Part shown: piece by piece, positions 1-8,533 of the stretch
Layout: every line of letters starts with the position of its first letter
Position numbering within the stretch: the first letter of the stretch is position 1
From: an uncultured Collinsella sp.
GTDB taxonomy: Bacteria; Actinomycetota; Coriobacteriia; Coriobacteriales; Coriobacteriaceae
Reading direction: 5' to 3'
Assembly (NCBI GenBank): GCA_937937835.1
Contig: CALDBJ010000033.1
Location: 1 to 34,888 of the forward strand
DNA length: 34,888 bases
Notes under the pieces: generated by a model
Told to the model about the DNA's origin: nothing
Database searches by the model: none
What the model saw: only the letters and a program-made list of their open reading frames with translations
Translations under genes and position numbers: made by a program

Positions 1-115
1 TCAAAGATATGGCACCGTGGGGACACATGTATGTCAATCCTGGTCTAACAGAGCCTTGTGTAATCGGGCCTCGCTCCTATATGGAACGGGGCCTCGCTTG
101 GGTTGGAGAGTAATT

Positions 116-952
116 ATGAGCTATCCCCAGCTTGCCGTCATGAATATCAGCCATCGTTATTTTGACCTTGAGGAATTCTTTTCTTCGGCAGCGGCCTCGG
201 GCTACACGTGTTGCGAGCTTTGGACCGGGGCGATGCATCTGTATGTCGATTGCCATGGATACGATTCGCTCGAGCAGGTGCAGGAGCTGTCACAGCGGTA
301 TGGGATTCGGATTGTGGGGCTTTGTCCCGAACAGAACAACCCCAAGCCGTGGAATATCGCGGCGCGCGGGAATGAGGCGCGCGCTCGCACGCTCGCGTAC
401 TTTAAGAACGTTGTGGATATCGCGGCGGAACTTGGAGCCGAGCAGGTCATGGTCTCGAGCGGCTGGGCATTTTTGAACGAGCCGATCGAGGACGCGTGGG
501 GTCGCAGCGCCTCGATGCTGCGTGCGATTGCCGAGCATGCGGGAGAGCGCGGCGTGCGACTGGTGCTCGAGGCCCTACAGCCGGTTGAGTCGATGATCGT
601 GAACTCGGCGGCCGACACGAAGCGCATGATCGAGGCAGTTGATCATCCGGCACTTAAGGCGTGTCTGGATTTGGGCGCTATGGCGGTGGCAGGGGATACC
701 ATCGACGATTATTTCGATCTGCTTGGCGATGATGTCGCCCACGTGCATTTTGTCGATGTTGCGGCAGATGGCACGACGCATCTTGCTTGGGGTGACGGCG
801 ACCGCGATATGCGCGCCGACCTGGATAGGCTGGTGGCGCGCGGCTATCGCGGAGTTGTTTCGGCCGAGACCTATGACTGGCGCTATTTTGCCGACCCCGC
901 AGCTGCCGACGCTCAGGTTATGGCGGAGTACCGACGCGCGATTGGCGCCTAA
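116..952 (+). CDS. Sugar 3-epimerase-like TIM-barrel protein (xylose isomerase-like / AP endonuclease 2 fold)
   Basis: A 278-residue protein of the sugar phosphate isomerase/epimerase superfamily. Four residues fall where this family places its divalent-metal ligands: Glu152 (VLEAL), Asp185 (CLDLG), His211 (HVHFVD) and Glu251 (SAETYDW). The same Glu-Asp-His-Glu order is known for D-tagatose 3-epimerase-like enzymes. The segment around residues 70-80 (CPEQNNPKPWN) resembles the fructoselysine 3-epimerase FrlC, so a ketose or fructosamine 3-epimerase is the best guess; the substrate cannot be read from sequence. I chose the ATG at 116 because GGAGAG (105-110) sits just upstream; an in-frame extension to 17 has no ribosome site and no family similarity. 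It is monocistronic as far as visible, with a repeat-filled gap before the his operon. Confidence 0.78.
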   Translation: MSYPQLAVMNISHRYFDLEEFFSSAAASGYTCCELWTGAMHLYVDCHGYDSLEQVQELSQRYGIRIVGLCPEQNNPKPWNIAARGNEARARTLAYFKNVVDIAAELGAEQVMVSSGWAFLNEPIEDAWGRSASMLRAIAEHAGERGVRLVLEALQPVESMIVNSAADTKRMIEAVDHPALKACLDLGAMAVAGDTIDDYFDLLGDDVAHVHFVDVAADGTTHLAWGDGDRDMRADLDRLVARGYRGVVSAETYDWRYFADPAAADAQVMAEYRRAIGA

Positions 953-996
953 GTGGGACAGGGCTCCGAGTTGGCGTTTGACGTTTTTTGAGAAAC

Positions 997-1136
997 GGGA
1001 CGTGCTTTCCGCTTGAGGCTTCTGGCGGAAAGCACGTCCCAGAACAGGCGCTCAGAATGGGACACACTTTCCGCTGAGGACCTCAACCGGAAACCGCATC
1101 CCAGTTTTTGGCTGGCGGGCGGGACACGCTTTCCCC
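997..1136. repeat. Cluster of two and a half GGGACRYRCTTTCC hairpin repeats
   Basis: Three related units follow the first gene. Unit 1 is a perfect 16-bp inverted repeat (997-1012 with 1025-1040; left arm GGGACGTGCTTTCCGC) around a 12-nt loop. Unit 2 is an imperfect version (1059-1073 with 1088-1102), and unit 3 is a single left arm (1121-1136, GGGACACGCTTTCCCC). Together they fill most of the 953-1278 gap. No open frame in this gap looks like a gene. The hairpins could act as a transcript end for the upstream gene; no strong T-run follows them. Confidence 0.8.
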
Positions 1137-1211
1137 TATGTTTCCAAATGAATACGCTATGAGCCGAGGAGGACGATTCTCCCCGCAAACACTCTAGTAT
1201 GCTAAAGTACC

Positions 1212-1243
1212 CAGAAGACCGGCGGAGCTATGCCGGTCTTCTG
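1212..1243 (+). promoter_or_regulatory. Leader hairpin upstream of the his operon
   Basis: A perfect 12-bp inverted repeat (CAGAAGACCGGC at 1212-1223 and GCCGGTCTTCTG at 1232-1243) encloses an 8-nt loop, 35 nt before the hisZG start. A possible -10 (TATGCT, about 1199-1204) lies directly upstream, so the hairpin would be at the very 5' end of the transcript. It lacks a T-run, so a simple terminator is doubtful; an attenuator or RNA-stabilising 5' hairpin is possible. I see no leader peptide with a run of His codons. Confidence 0.5.
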
Positions 1244-1278
1244 CTCTATATGAAACACAGCATGAGGAGGCTCACCAG

Positions 1279-2994
1279 ATGACGGCCACACCGTGGGGAT
1301 TCCGGGACATATTGCCCGAGGAGGCTCAGGCGCGCGAAGAGATTGCATGTACGGTGAAGGGCTGCTTTAGGGAGCATCATTACCTTCCGGTCGAGACGCC
1401 GCTGCTCGAGGACAAGGGTTCGCTCGAGGAAGGCGGCCGCATTGCGGACACGCCGTTTAAGCTCTTTGATGACGACGGCCGCCTGTTGGTGGTCCGTCCC
1501 GACAACACGCTGCCGATCGTTCGCCTGGTTTCGACTCGCATGCGCGCGGCCGACCTGCCCCTACGTCTTCGCTACGAGGCGCCGGTGGTTCGTGAGTGCC
1601 AGCGCAATGCCGGTGGCTCGCGTCAGTTTACACAGCTGGGCTTTGAGCTCATCGGTGCGGGCGATACCGCGGGCGATGTCGAGATCGTCTCGCTCGTGGC
1701 CGAGGCCGTGCGTAAGCTGGCACTGCCCGATGCGCGCATTATCGCGGGCAGCGTGCGTCCGTTTAAGGAACTGCTCGCGGCGTGCGAGGATCGCGAGCTG
1801 GCCGCCGAGGCCCTGCGCTGCGTGCACGCCAACGACTTTGTGGGCCTCGATGCCCGCGTGGCGGCAAGCACCGAGTCCGATGCCGTCAAGGCCGCCATTT
1901 GCGAGCTGCCGCGTCTGCACGGCGGTGCCGAGGTGCTCGACCGCGTGGACGCGCTGCTGGAGGCCGCCGGTATCGTCGCGCCGCTGACGCGCGAGCTGCG
2001 TGCCCTGGTCGAGGGCCTGGCACCCGAGGACGCCCAGGTGCTGTCATTCGACTTCTCCATCATGAACTCTTTCGATTACTACACGGGCCTGGTCTTTAAG
2101 GCCTATGCCGGCGGCCTGCCCGATCCGGTGGGCTCGGGCGGTCGCTACGACTCCATCTTTACCGGCGCATTTGGCGACGGTATCGAGGTGCCGGCGGCGG
2201 GCTTCGCCTTTTCGCTCGAGCGCCTGGAGGCCGCGCACACCTCGGCCGAGGATGCCGCTTCCGACGGCGATCACGCCGCGGGCCGTGGCGCCGAGGGACC
2301 GCTGCGCATCGCCGTGCCCAAGGGCTCGCTTAAGGCCGACACGCTCGACGTGCTCGAGGCCGCGGGCCTGGATGTCTCTGAGCTGCGTGACCCCGGCCGT
2401 CATCTAATCGTGCGCGGTCGCGACACGCGTGCCGGCGAGGGCGTGGTCGGAGATATCGAGTTTGTCATTGTGCGCCCCAGCGACGCGCCTGCCTTTGTGG
2501 GCTGCGGCGGCGCCGACTGCGGCATCTGCGGTTGGGACTCGCTCATCGAGGCAGACCTCAACCTGCTGCAGCTGGTCGACCTGGGCTATGGCCTGTGCAC
2601 GTTTATCGAGGCAGAGCCCGCGTGGCGCGCCGGCCAGGCCGAGCGCAACTATGCCCGCCGCGGTTCGCTTCGCGTGGCCACCAAGTACCCGCGCATTGCG
2701 AGTGCCTGGTATGCCGAGCGCGGCGTGAACGCCGATATCGTCTCGCTGCACGGCAACATCGAGCTGGGCCCCATTGTCGGCATGACCGATCGCATCGTGG
2801 ACATTACCGCCACGGGTGCCACCCTGCGCGACAACGACCTGGTCATCACCGGCCGCATTATGGACTGCACGGCCCGCTTCTTTGTCAACCCGGGTGCCGC
2901 TCGCTTGGATCCGCGCGTGCGCAATCTGGCAGATCGCTTGGTGGCGGCCGTGAAGGACAAGCATTTTGAGCCCGTCGCGGGCTCGGCACAATAG
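1279..2994 (+). CDS. hisZG: HisZ-HisG fusion: ATP phosphoribosyltransferase regulatory plus catalytic domains
   Basis: A 571-residue fusion for the first step of histidine synthesis (ATP + PRPP to phosphoribosyl-ATP). Residues 1 to about 320 match HisZ, a catalytically inactive class II histidyl-tRNA synthetase paralogue: the opening TPWGFRDILPEEA, RYEAPVVRE at about 98-106 and GSRQFTQLGFELIG are typical. A hydrophilic Ala/Asp/Gly linker (about 320-340) joins it to short-form HisG, which begins at about residue 341 (LRIAVPKGSLK) and includes RVATKYPRIA, the substrate-loop region SLHGNIELGPIVG and VDITATGATLRDN. HisZ and short HisG are normally separate chains forming a hetero-octamer, so the fusion is notable. 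Start ATG 1279 follows GAGGAGG (1264-1270). It is the first gene of the his operon, and histidine feedback through HisZ is expected from the family. Confidence 0.93.
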   Translation: MTATPWGFRDILPEEAQAREEIACTVKGCFREHHYLPVETPLLEDKGSLEEGGRIADTPFKLFDDDGRLLVVRPDNTLPIVRLVSTRMRAADLPLRLRYEAPVVRECQRNAGGSRQFTQLGFELIGAGDTAGDVEIVSLVAEAVRKLALPDARIIAGSVRPFKELLAACEDRELAAEALRCVHANDFVGLDARVAASTESDAVKAAICELPRLHGGAEVLDRVDALLEAAGIVAPLTRELRALVEGLAPEDAQVLSFDFSIMNSFDYYTGLVFKAYAGGLPDPVGSGGRYDSIFTGAFGDGIEVPAAGFAFSLERLEAAHTSAEDAASDGDHAAGRGAEGPLRIAVPKGSLKADTLDVLEAAGLDVSELRDPGRHLIVRGRDTRAGEGVVGDIEFVIVRPSDAPAFVGCGGADCGICGWDSLIEADLNLLQLVDLGYGLCTFIEAEPAWRAGQAERNYARRGSLRVATKYPRIASAWYAERGVNADIVSLHGNIELGPIVGMTDRIVDITATGATLRDNDLVITGRIMDCTARFFVNPGAARLDPRVRNLADRLVAAVKDKHFEPVAGSAQ

Positions 2995-3099
2995 CGCGAG
3001 CGCGCACGGGCGCCCCAACGTACGGGCTGCGGGCCAATTGGCGCCGCCGCCCGGCCTCTCGTTTTTCGAACACAATCTCGACCGATAGGGGATACCGAT

Positions 3100-4521
3100 A
3101 TGAAGACCATCAAACTTGCTCCCGGCGAGCGTCTCGTTACCAATCAGCTCAACCGCAAGGGCGTGCTACCGCAAAAAATTGTTGACGCCGCCCGCGATAT
3201 CGTGGCCAACGTGCGTGCCAACGGCGATGCCGCGGTGCGCGATTACTGTCAGCGTTTTGACGGCGTCGAGCTGCAGAGCTTCCGTCTGCCGCAAGAGCAG
3301 ATCGATGCCGCGCTCGAAGGCCTCGACCCGGCTTTTGTCGCCGCGCTCGAAAAGGCTGCACGCCAGATTCGCGAGTTCCACCAGCGCGAGGTCGAGCAGA
3401 GCTGGTTTACCACGCGCCCGGACGGCACGATGCTCGGCGTTAAGGTGACCCCGCTTGCTGCGGCCGGCATCTATGTGCCGGGCGGTCGTGCACAGTACCC
3501 TTCCACCGTGCTTATGAACGCCATTCCCGCCAAGGTCGCCGGCGTTGAGCGCGTGGTCATGGTGACCCCGCCGCAAAAGGACGGCCTGATCAGCCCCTAC
3601 ACGCTCGCCGCGGCAAAGCTCGGCGGCGTGGACGAGATCTATATGGTGGGCGGCGCCCAGGCCGTGGCCGCACTGGCGTATGGTACCGAGACCATTCCGC
3701 GCGTCGACAAGATTACCGGGCCGGGTAACGCCTTTGTTGCCGCGGCCAAGCAGATTGTCTCGGGTGACGTGGGTATCGACATGGTCGCCGGTCCCTCCGA
3801 GGTCTGCGTGCTGGCCGATGCCACGGCCAAGCCTATGGTGGTCGCGGCCGACCTGATGGCTCAGGCCGAGCACGATCCGCTGGCAGCCTGCTATCTGGTG
3901 ACCTGCGACGAGCAGTTTGCGCACGAGGTTGAGGCGGGTATCGACATTCTGGTAGCGCAGTCGCCACGTGCCGAGATCACGCGCGCTTCGCTCGACAATG
4001 AGGGCGCCATCGTGGTGGCCGCCGACATGGCTGCCGCCGTCGAGGCGGTGAATACCGTGGCGCCCGAGCACCTGGAGCTGCACTGCAAGGACGCGATGGG
4101 CCTGCTCGGCGGCATTCGCAACGCCGGCGCCATCTTTGTGGGCGCTTGGAGCTCCGAGCCGCTCGGCGATTACGTTGCCGGCCCCAACCACACGCTGCCG
4201 ACCGGCGGCACCGCCATGTTCTCCAACCCGCTTTCGGTGGAGGAGTTCGTCAAGCGCTCGAGTGTCATTTGCTATACGCCCGAGGGCCTGCTCTCCGACG
4301 CTCCCGCCACGCAGCGTCTGGCCGAGGCCGAGGGCCTGTGGGCACACGCGCTTTCCGCTGCTCTGCGTCGCCGCGTGCTGGAGCAGGGCGAGGATGCCGT
4401 AAGTGCCGCGTCGCTGGCCGCGGCCGACCTGACCAAGGTTGCCTGGCCGGGCGATGCGACCGCGACGGTCTCCGAGGGCGTGGACCTGGCTTCCGCTGGC
4501 GCGACCGGCGGGGAGGCCTAA
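3100..4521 (+). CDS. hisD: Histidinol dehydrogenase
   Basis: A 473-residue NAD-dependent enzyme that oxidises L-histidinol to L-histidine in two steps, in the cytoplasm. Visible family features are the GPGN motif at 207-210, the zinc ligands Gln255 and His258 (AQAEHDP), Asp357 (LGDYVAG) and His416 (WAHAL), and the catalytic Glu323-His324 pair (APEHLEL). All sit about three residues from the E. coli numbering. The GPNHTLPTGG segment is intact. The C-terminus carries about 35 extra low-complexity residues beyond the usual core. ATG 3100 is preceded by AGGGGAT. It follows hisZG after a 105-nt gap with no gene and is one base from hisC. Confidence 0.97.
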   Translation: MKTIKLAPGERLVTNQLNRKGVLPQKIVDAARDIVANVRANGDAAVRDYCQRFDGVELQSFRLPQEQIDAALEGLDPAFVAALEKAARQIREFHQREVEQSWFTTRPDGTMLGVKVTPLAAAGIYVPGGRAQYPSTVLMNAIPAKVAGVERVVMVTPPQKDGLISPYTLAAAKLGGVDEIYMVGGAQAVAALAYGTETIPRVDKITGPGNAFVAAAKQIVSGDVGIDMVAGPSEVCVLADATAKPMVVAADLMAQAEHDPLAACYLVTCDEQFAHEVEAGIDILVAQSPRAEITRASLDNEGAIVVAADMAAAVEAVNTVAPEHLELHCKDAMGLLGGIRNAGAIFVGAWSSEPLGDYVAGPNHTLPTGGTAMFSNPLSVEEFVKRSSVICYTPEGLLSDAPATQRLAEAEGLWAHALSAALRRRVLEQGEDAVSAASLAAADLTKVAWPGDATATVSEGVDLASAGATGGEA

Positions 4522-4522
4522 C

Positions 4523-5638
4523 ATGGCCGAACTCACGCCGCGCATGAAGGAGCTCGTCCAGCCCTACCTGGCCGGTATCGAGCCCTATGATCCCAACTTT
4601 ACGCCCACGCGCATCAATCTTTCGGCCAACGAGAACACCTATCCCGTGCCCGCTGGCGTGCGCGAGGCGATCGACGCGGCCTTGGCTGCCACGCCGCTCA
4701 ACCGCTACCCCGATCCCATGTCCAACGACCTGCGCGATGAGCTCGCTGCCTGGCATGGCGTGGCACGTGAGAATACTTGCGTGGGAAACGGCGGCGATGA
4801 GCTGCTCTATAACTACCTGCTGGCGTTTGGCGGCGCAGAGAGGACTCTGCTCAACTGCCCGCCGTGCTTTAGCGAGTATGCGTTCTTTGCATCGCTCTGT
4901 CAGACCGAGGTGCGCGACGTATGGCGCGACCCGGCGACCTTTGAGCTCGACCAGGCAGCGGTGCTTGCAGCGGCTCCCGAGTGCAATCTGGCGATCGTAA
5001 CCTCGCCCAACAATCCCACGGGTGACGTGGCGCCGCTCGACTTTGTCGCGGCCTTGTGCGATGCGTGCCCCGGCATGGTCATGGTCGACGAGGCCTACGT
5101 TGAGTTTGCCGACGATTCGTTTGGCACGGCAACCACGGCGCAAGGCCTTATCGCCGAGCATCCCAACCTGGTGATTCTGCATACGCTGTCCAAGGCGTTC
5201 GGCGCCGCCGGCACGCGTCTGGGCTATGTGATCGCGGCGCCCGAGGTCATCGATGTGTTCGCGGCGATTCGCCAGATCTATTCGGTCAACGTGCTGAGCC
5301 AGGCCGCCGCGCTTGCCTGCGTGCGTGCCCGCGATGCGTACGCGCCCGTGGTGGCACAGGTTGCATCCGAGCGCGAGCGCGAACTGTGTGCCCTGCACGC
5401 AATGGCTGCCGAGGGTCTGCCCGTGGAGGCGTGGCCGAGCGCGGCGAACTTTGTGCTCGTGCGCACGCCGCATGCCACGCACGTGCGCGAGCGTCTGCGC
5501 GACGAGTATTCGATTTTGGTGCGCGACTTTAGCTATGCGCCGGGGCTCGCGGACTGCCTGCGCATTACCGTGGGTACCCCGCAGGAAAACGACGAGGTGC
5601 TGGCTGCGTTTGCCGCGCTGGTGAAGGAGGAGATGTAG
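4523..5638 (+). CDS. hisC: Histidinol-phosphate aminotransferase
   Basis: A 371-residue class I/II PLP aminotransferase converting imidazole-acetol phosphate plus glutamate to L-histidinol phosphate. The PLP lysine is Lys224 in HTLSKAFGAAGTRLGY. The TSPNNPTGDV and MVDEAYVEFAD motifs, which hold the PLP ring and phosphate, are present, and the N-terminal LSANENTYPVP segment is typical of HisC. I chose ATG 4523, right after the hisD stop (one base between), because GGGGAGG at 4510-4516 lies 6 nt upstream. The open frame continues 84 nt further upstream inside hisD, but that part has no HisC similarity. Confidence 0.96.
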   Translation: MAELTPRMKELVQPYLAGIEPYDPNFTPTRINLSANENTYPVPAGVREAIDAALAATPLNRYPDPMSNDLRDELAAWHGVARENTCVGNGGDELLYNYLLAFGGAERTLLNCPPCFSEYAFFASLCQTEVRDVWRDPATFELDQAAVLAAAPECNLAIVTSPNNPTGDVAPLDFVAALCDACPGMVMVDEAYVEFADDSFGTATTAQGLIAEHPNLVILHTLSKAFGAAGTRLGYVIAAPEVIDVFAAIRQIYSVNVLSQAAALACVRARDAYAPVVAQVASERERELCALHAMAAEGLPVEAWPSAANFVLVRTPHATHVRERLRDEYSILVRDFSYAPGLADCLRITVGTPQENDEVLAAFAALVKEEM

Positions 5639-6226
5639 ATGGACCGCTATGCCGAGGTAACCCGCAAGACGGGCGAGACCGACATTGTCGTAAAGCTCGA
5701 CTTGGACGGAAGCGGCGTGTGCGATATCTCGACCGGCGTGCTGTTTTTCGACCACATGCTCAACGCTTTTGGCCGCCATGGTCTGTTCGATCTGACGGTG
5801 CACGCGGTGGGCGACGTGGAGGTCGACGCGCACCATACCGTCGAGGACACGGGCATTGTGCTGGGCGAGGCGTTTTGCCAGGCGCTGGGCGACAAGGCGG
5901 GCATTACGCGCTTTGCCGACGCGGCGATCGCCATGGACGAGACGCTCGTGATGGCTGCTGTTGATATTTCGGGCCGCGGGCAGGCCTACTGCGAGCTGCC
6001 CGTGCCGACCGAGCGCGTGGGCAGCTTCGATACCGAGCTGGCCGTCGAGTTCTTCTACGCCTTTGCGCGCGACGCCAAGCTCACGCTGCACGTGCGCGAG
6101 CTGGCAGGCGGCAACTCGCATCACATTATCGAGGCCGCCTTTAAGGCCGTGGGCCGCACGATGCGCCACGCCTGCGAACTCGATCCCCGCGTGCAGGGCA
6201 TCCCCAGCACCAAGGGCTCACTGTAG
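5639..6226 (+). CDS. hisB: Imidazoleglycerol-phosphate dehydratase (monofunctional HisB)
   Basis: A 195-residue dehydratase producing imidazole-acetol phosphate from IGP. The two manganese-binding repeats are visible: HHTVEDTG at residues 65-72 and NSHHIIEAA at 159-167, with FFDHMLNAFGRHG near the start. There is no N-terminal HAD phosphatase domain as in the enterobacterial bifunctional HisB, so the operon needs another histidinol-phosphatase (see the PHP gene at 9396-10307). ATG 5639 abuts the hisC stop directly, with AAGGAGGAG inside the hisC end, indicating translational coupling. A 79-nt gap containing a palindrome follows before hisH. Confidence 0.97.
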   Translation: MDRYAEVTRKTGETDIVVKLDLDGSGVCDISTGVLFFDHMLNAFGRHGLFDLTVHAVGDVEVDAHHTVEDTGIVLGEAFCQALGDKAGITRFADAAIAMDETLVMAAVDISGRGQAYCELPVPTERVGSFDTELAVEFFYAFARDAKLTLHVRELAGGNSHHIIEAAFKAVGRTMRHACELDPRVQGIPSTKGSL

Positions 6227-6240
6227 CTGACGGATCGCAC

Positions 6241-6279
6241 AAACCACCACTAAGGTGCCTGTCCCCTTTGTGGTGGTTT
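6241..6279. repeat. Palindromic repeat between hisB and hisH
   Basis: AAACCACCAC (6241-6250) and GTGGTGGTTT (6270-6279) form a perfect 10-bp inverted repeat with a 19-nt loop containing GGTGCCTGTCCCC. It lies inside the his operon just before the hisH ribosome site. The loop resembles the GGGGAC-containing repeats elsewhere in this window. Confidence 0.75.
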
Positions 6280-6305
6280 TGGATGATGGGAAAAGGGAGG
6301 GTCGC

Positions 6306-7007
6306 GTGGGCGAACCGAAGATCGTGGTGGTCGACTACCACAAGGGCAACTTATCGAGTGTTGTGCGCGGGCTTGCGCGCGCCGGTGCCGCCGCCTGCAC
6401 ATCGGACGATCCGGAGCAGATCCGCAATGCCGACGGCCTGGTCATCCCGGGCGTGGGCGCGTTCTATGACGCGATCGCCTTTATGCGCCAGAGCGGCGAG
6501 GCGGACGCGGTGCTCGATGCCATCGCCGTTGGAACTCCGCTGCTCGGCATCTGCCTGGGGCTTCAGCTATTTTTTGAGCGTGGCAACGAGGGCGTGCCTG
6601 CGGACAAGGGCGTGGTCGCCGACGGCAACGCCCCCGAGCAGGCTGGCGGTCCCTGGGTCGATGGTCTGGGCATTATGCGCGGTTCGTGCACGCGCCTGGA
6701 GTCGAGCCGCCTGAAGGTGCCGCACGTGGGCTGGGATCAGGTGCACATGACGCCCGCCGGTGCGGCCGATTCGCTGCTTGCCGGTTTTGCCGAGGGTGCC
6801 AACATGTACTTCACCCACAGCTATGCGGTGGCCGACGACGCCGATACCGCCGATGTGCTGGCACGCACGCACTATACGCGGAGCTTCCCGTGCATCGTGC
6901 GTCACGGCAACGTGTGGGGCTGCCAGTTCCATCCCGAGAAATCCTCCGCGCTGGGTCAGCGCATCCTTAAGAACTTCGTCAACATCGTCGAGGAGGCCGG
7001 CCGATGA
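6306..7007 (+). CDS. hisH: Imidazole glycerol phosphate synthase, glutaminase subunit
   Basis: A 233-residue class I glutamine amidotransferase that supplies ammonia to HisF. The nucleophile is Cys83 (GICLGLQ), and the other triad members are His209 and Glu211 (FHPEKSS). It opens with KIVVVDYHKGNLSSV and has the G-Y/F-D oxyanion region (GVGAFYDA). About 25 residues are inserted between LFFERG and KVPHVGWDQV compared with the usual HisH. I chose GTG 6306 because GGGAGGG (6295-6301) precedes it closely; the in-frame ATG at 6255 lies inside the palindrome at 6241-6279 and would add 17 non-homologous residues. The stop overlaps the hisA start (ATGA). Confidence 0.94.
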   Translation: MGEPKIVVVDYHKGNLSSVVRGLARAGAAACTSDDPEQIRNADGLVIPGVGAFYDAIAFMRQSGEADAVLDAIAVGTPLLGICLGLQLFFERGNEGVPADKGVVADGNAPEQAGGPWVDGLGIMRGSCTRLESSRLKVPHVGWDQVHMTPAGAADSLLAGFAEGANMYFTHSYAVADDADTADVLARTHYTRSFPCIVRHGNVWGCQFHPEKSSALGQRILKNFVNIVEEAGR

Positions 7008-7747
7008 TCCTGTTTCCCGCAATCGATCTGATCGGCGGCAAGGTCGTGCGCCTGGAGCGCGGCGACCGCAGCCGCTGCAAGGTATATTCCGACGACCCTG
7101 TGGCCGTCGCCCGCTCGTTTGCCGAACAGGGCGCAGGCTGGGTGCATGTCGTCGACCTGTCCGCTGCCTTTGGCGAGGACGAGGACACATGCGCTGCTAA
7201 TTCGGTGGCGATTAAGGCCATCTGCGGCGTCGATGGTCTGTCTGTGGACGTGGGCGGCGGCGTCCGCTCGCTCGCGCGCATCGACGAGTTGGCAGGCTAC
7301 GGCGCACGCCGCATCGCACTGGGCACCGTGCTGGTGACCGAGCCGGGTTTCGCCGAGGTGGCGGCCGAAGGCTTTGGCGAGCTGTTGGTGGCTGACATTG
7401 CCGCCCGCGACGGCCAGGTCAAGGTGAACGGCTGGCGTGACGGCGCGGGCGTGGCGCTCGACGATGCCGTGGCGCAGCTTACCGAGCTGGGCTTTAAGCA
7501 TCTGGTGTATACCGACATCGCGCGCGATGGCATGCAGACGGGCATCGATGTGGCGGCGTATCGCCATGTTGCCAAGGTCGCGGGCTTTCCCGTCGTGGCT
7601 TCGGGCGGTATCTCGACGCTCGACGACATCCGCGCGCTGGCCGCGGTGGGCGAGGTCGCGATTGAAGGCGCCATTACCGGCCGTGCGCTCTACGAAGGCA
7701 ACTTTACGCTGGCCCAGGCGCTGGCCGCCGCCCGAGGGGAGGAGTAG
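7004..7747 (+). CDS. hisA: ProFAR isomerase (phosphoribosylformimino-AICAR-phosphate ribotide isomerase)
   Basis: A 247-residue (beta-alpha)8 barrel catalysing the Amadori rearrangement of ProFAR to PRFAR. The two catalytic aspartates are Asp8 (PAIDLIGG) and Asp171 (VYTDIARDG). The phosphate-binding ends are DVGGGVRS and VVASGGIS. The start overlaps the hisH stop by four bases (7004-7007), and hisF begins three bases after its stop, so hisH, hisA and hisF are tightly coupled. No separate trpF was seen here, so whether this is a dual PriA-type enzyme, as in many other actinobacteria, cannot be decided from the sequence. Confidence 0.95.
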   Translation: MILFPAIDLIGGKVVRLERGDRSRCKVYSDDPVAVARSFAEQGAGWVHVVDLSAAFGEDEDTCAANSVAIKAICGVDGLSVDVGGGVRSLARIDELAGYGARRIALGTVLVTEPGFAEVAAEGFGELLVADIAARDGQVKVNGWRDGAGVALDDAVAQLTELGFKHLVYTDIARDGMQTGIDVAAYRHVAKVAGFPVVASGGISTLDDIRALAAVGEVAIEGAITGRALYEGNFTLAQALAAARGEE

Positions 7748-7750
7748 CCC

Positions 7751-8533
7751 ATGCTTACCAAACGCGTAATTCCCTGCCTAGACGTCAAGGACGGCCGCGT
7801 GGTCAAGGGCGTCAACTTTGTGAGCCTGCGCGATGCGGGCGACCCGGTGGAGCTGGCCCGCGCCTACGACCGCGAGGGTGCGGACGAGGTCGTCTTCCTG
7901 GACATTACCGCCACGAGCGACAACCGCGCGACGACCATCGAGATGGCGGCGCATGCGGCCGAGGAGCTCGCTATTCCCTATACCGTGGGCGGCGGCTTTC
8001 GCGACCTGGCGGGCATGCGCACCATGGTTGCAGCCGGTGCTGACAAGGTGTCGCTCAACTCTGCCGCCGTGTGCGACCCGTCGCTGATTAGCCAGGCTGC
8101 CGCGGCTTTTGGCAGTCAGGCCGTGGTCGTGGCGATCGATGCCAAGCGCGTCGGTTTGCCCGGAGAGCCGGGTGCCGACAAGTGGGAAGTCTTTACCGCA
8201 GGAGGCCGCAACGCCACGGGCATCGACGCGGTGGCGTGGGCCGAGGAAGCGGCTCGTCGCGGCGCCGGCGAGATCTTGCTGACCAGTATGGACCGCGACG
8301 GCACCAAGGCCGGATTTGACCTGGCGCTCACCCGCGCCGTGGCGCGCGCGGTGCCGATTCCGGTGATCGCGAGCGGCGGGGTGGGCACGCTCGAGCATTT
8401 TGCCGAGGGCGTGATCGAGGGCGAGGCCGATGCCGTGCTAGCAGCGAGCGTCTTTCACTTTGGAACCTTCAGCATTCGCCAGGTGAAGGAGTATATGGCG
8501 TCGCAGGGCATCCCTGTCAGGCTGGACTTTTAG
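7751..8533 (+). CDS. hisF: Imidazole glycerol phosphate synthase, cyclase subunit
   Basis: A 260-residue (beta-alpha)8 barrel that joins ammonia from HisH with PRFAR to make IGP and AICAR. Catalytic Asp11 (CLDVKDGRVVKGVNF) and Asp130 (VAIDAKR) are in the canonical positions. The phosphate sites VGGGFRDL and ASGGVG are present, and the LTSMDRDGTKAGFDL segment is typical. A GGGGAGGAG ribosome site overlaps the end of hisA. The stop is followed immediately by a 118-nt hairpin element that separates hisF from hisI; AICAR released here feeds PurH (28147-29754). Confidence 0.97.
   Translation: MLTKRVIPCLDVKDGRVVKGVNFVSLRDAGDPVELARAYDREGADEVVFLDITATSDNRATTIEMAAHAAEELAIPYTVGGGFRDLAGMRTMVAAGADKVSLNSAAVCDPSLISQAAAAFGSQAVVVAIDAKRVGLPGEPGADKWEVFTAGGRNATGIDAVAWAEEAARRGAGEILLTSMDRDGTKAGFDLALTRAVARAVPIPVIASGGVGTLEHFAEGVIEGEADAVLAASVFHFGTFSIRQVKEYMASQGIPVRLDF

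Noticed and set aside
953..1278. T-box or His-codon leader peptide controlling the his operon
   Set aside because: No His codon run, T-box motif or antiterminator pair could be found; only hairpin repeats and one leader stem are visible.
4265..6169. A 634-residue open frame on the minus strand across hisD-hisC-hisB
   Set aside because: It is an antisense shadow in GC-rich coding DNA; the plus-strand frames carry all the HisD, HisC and HisB motifs and the antisense product is low-complexity.
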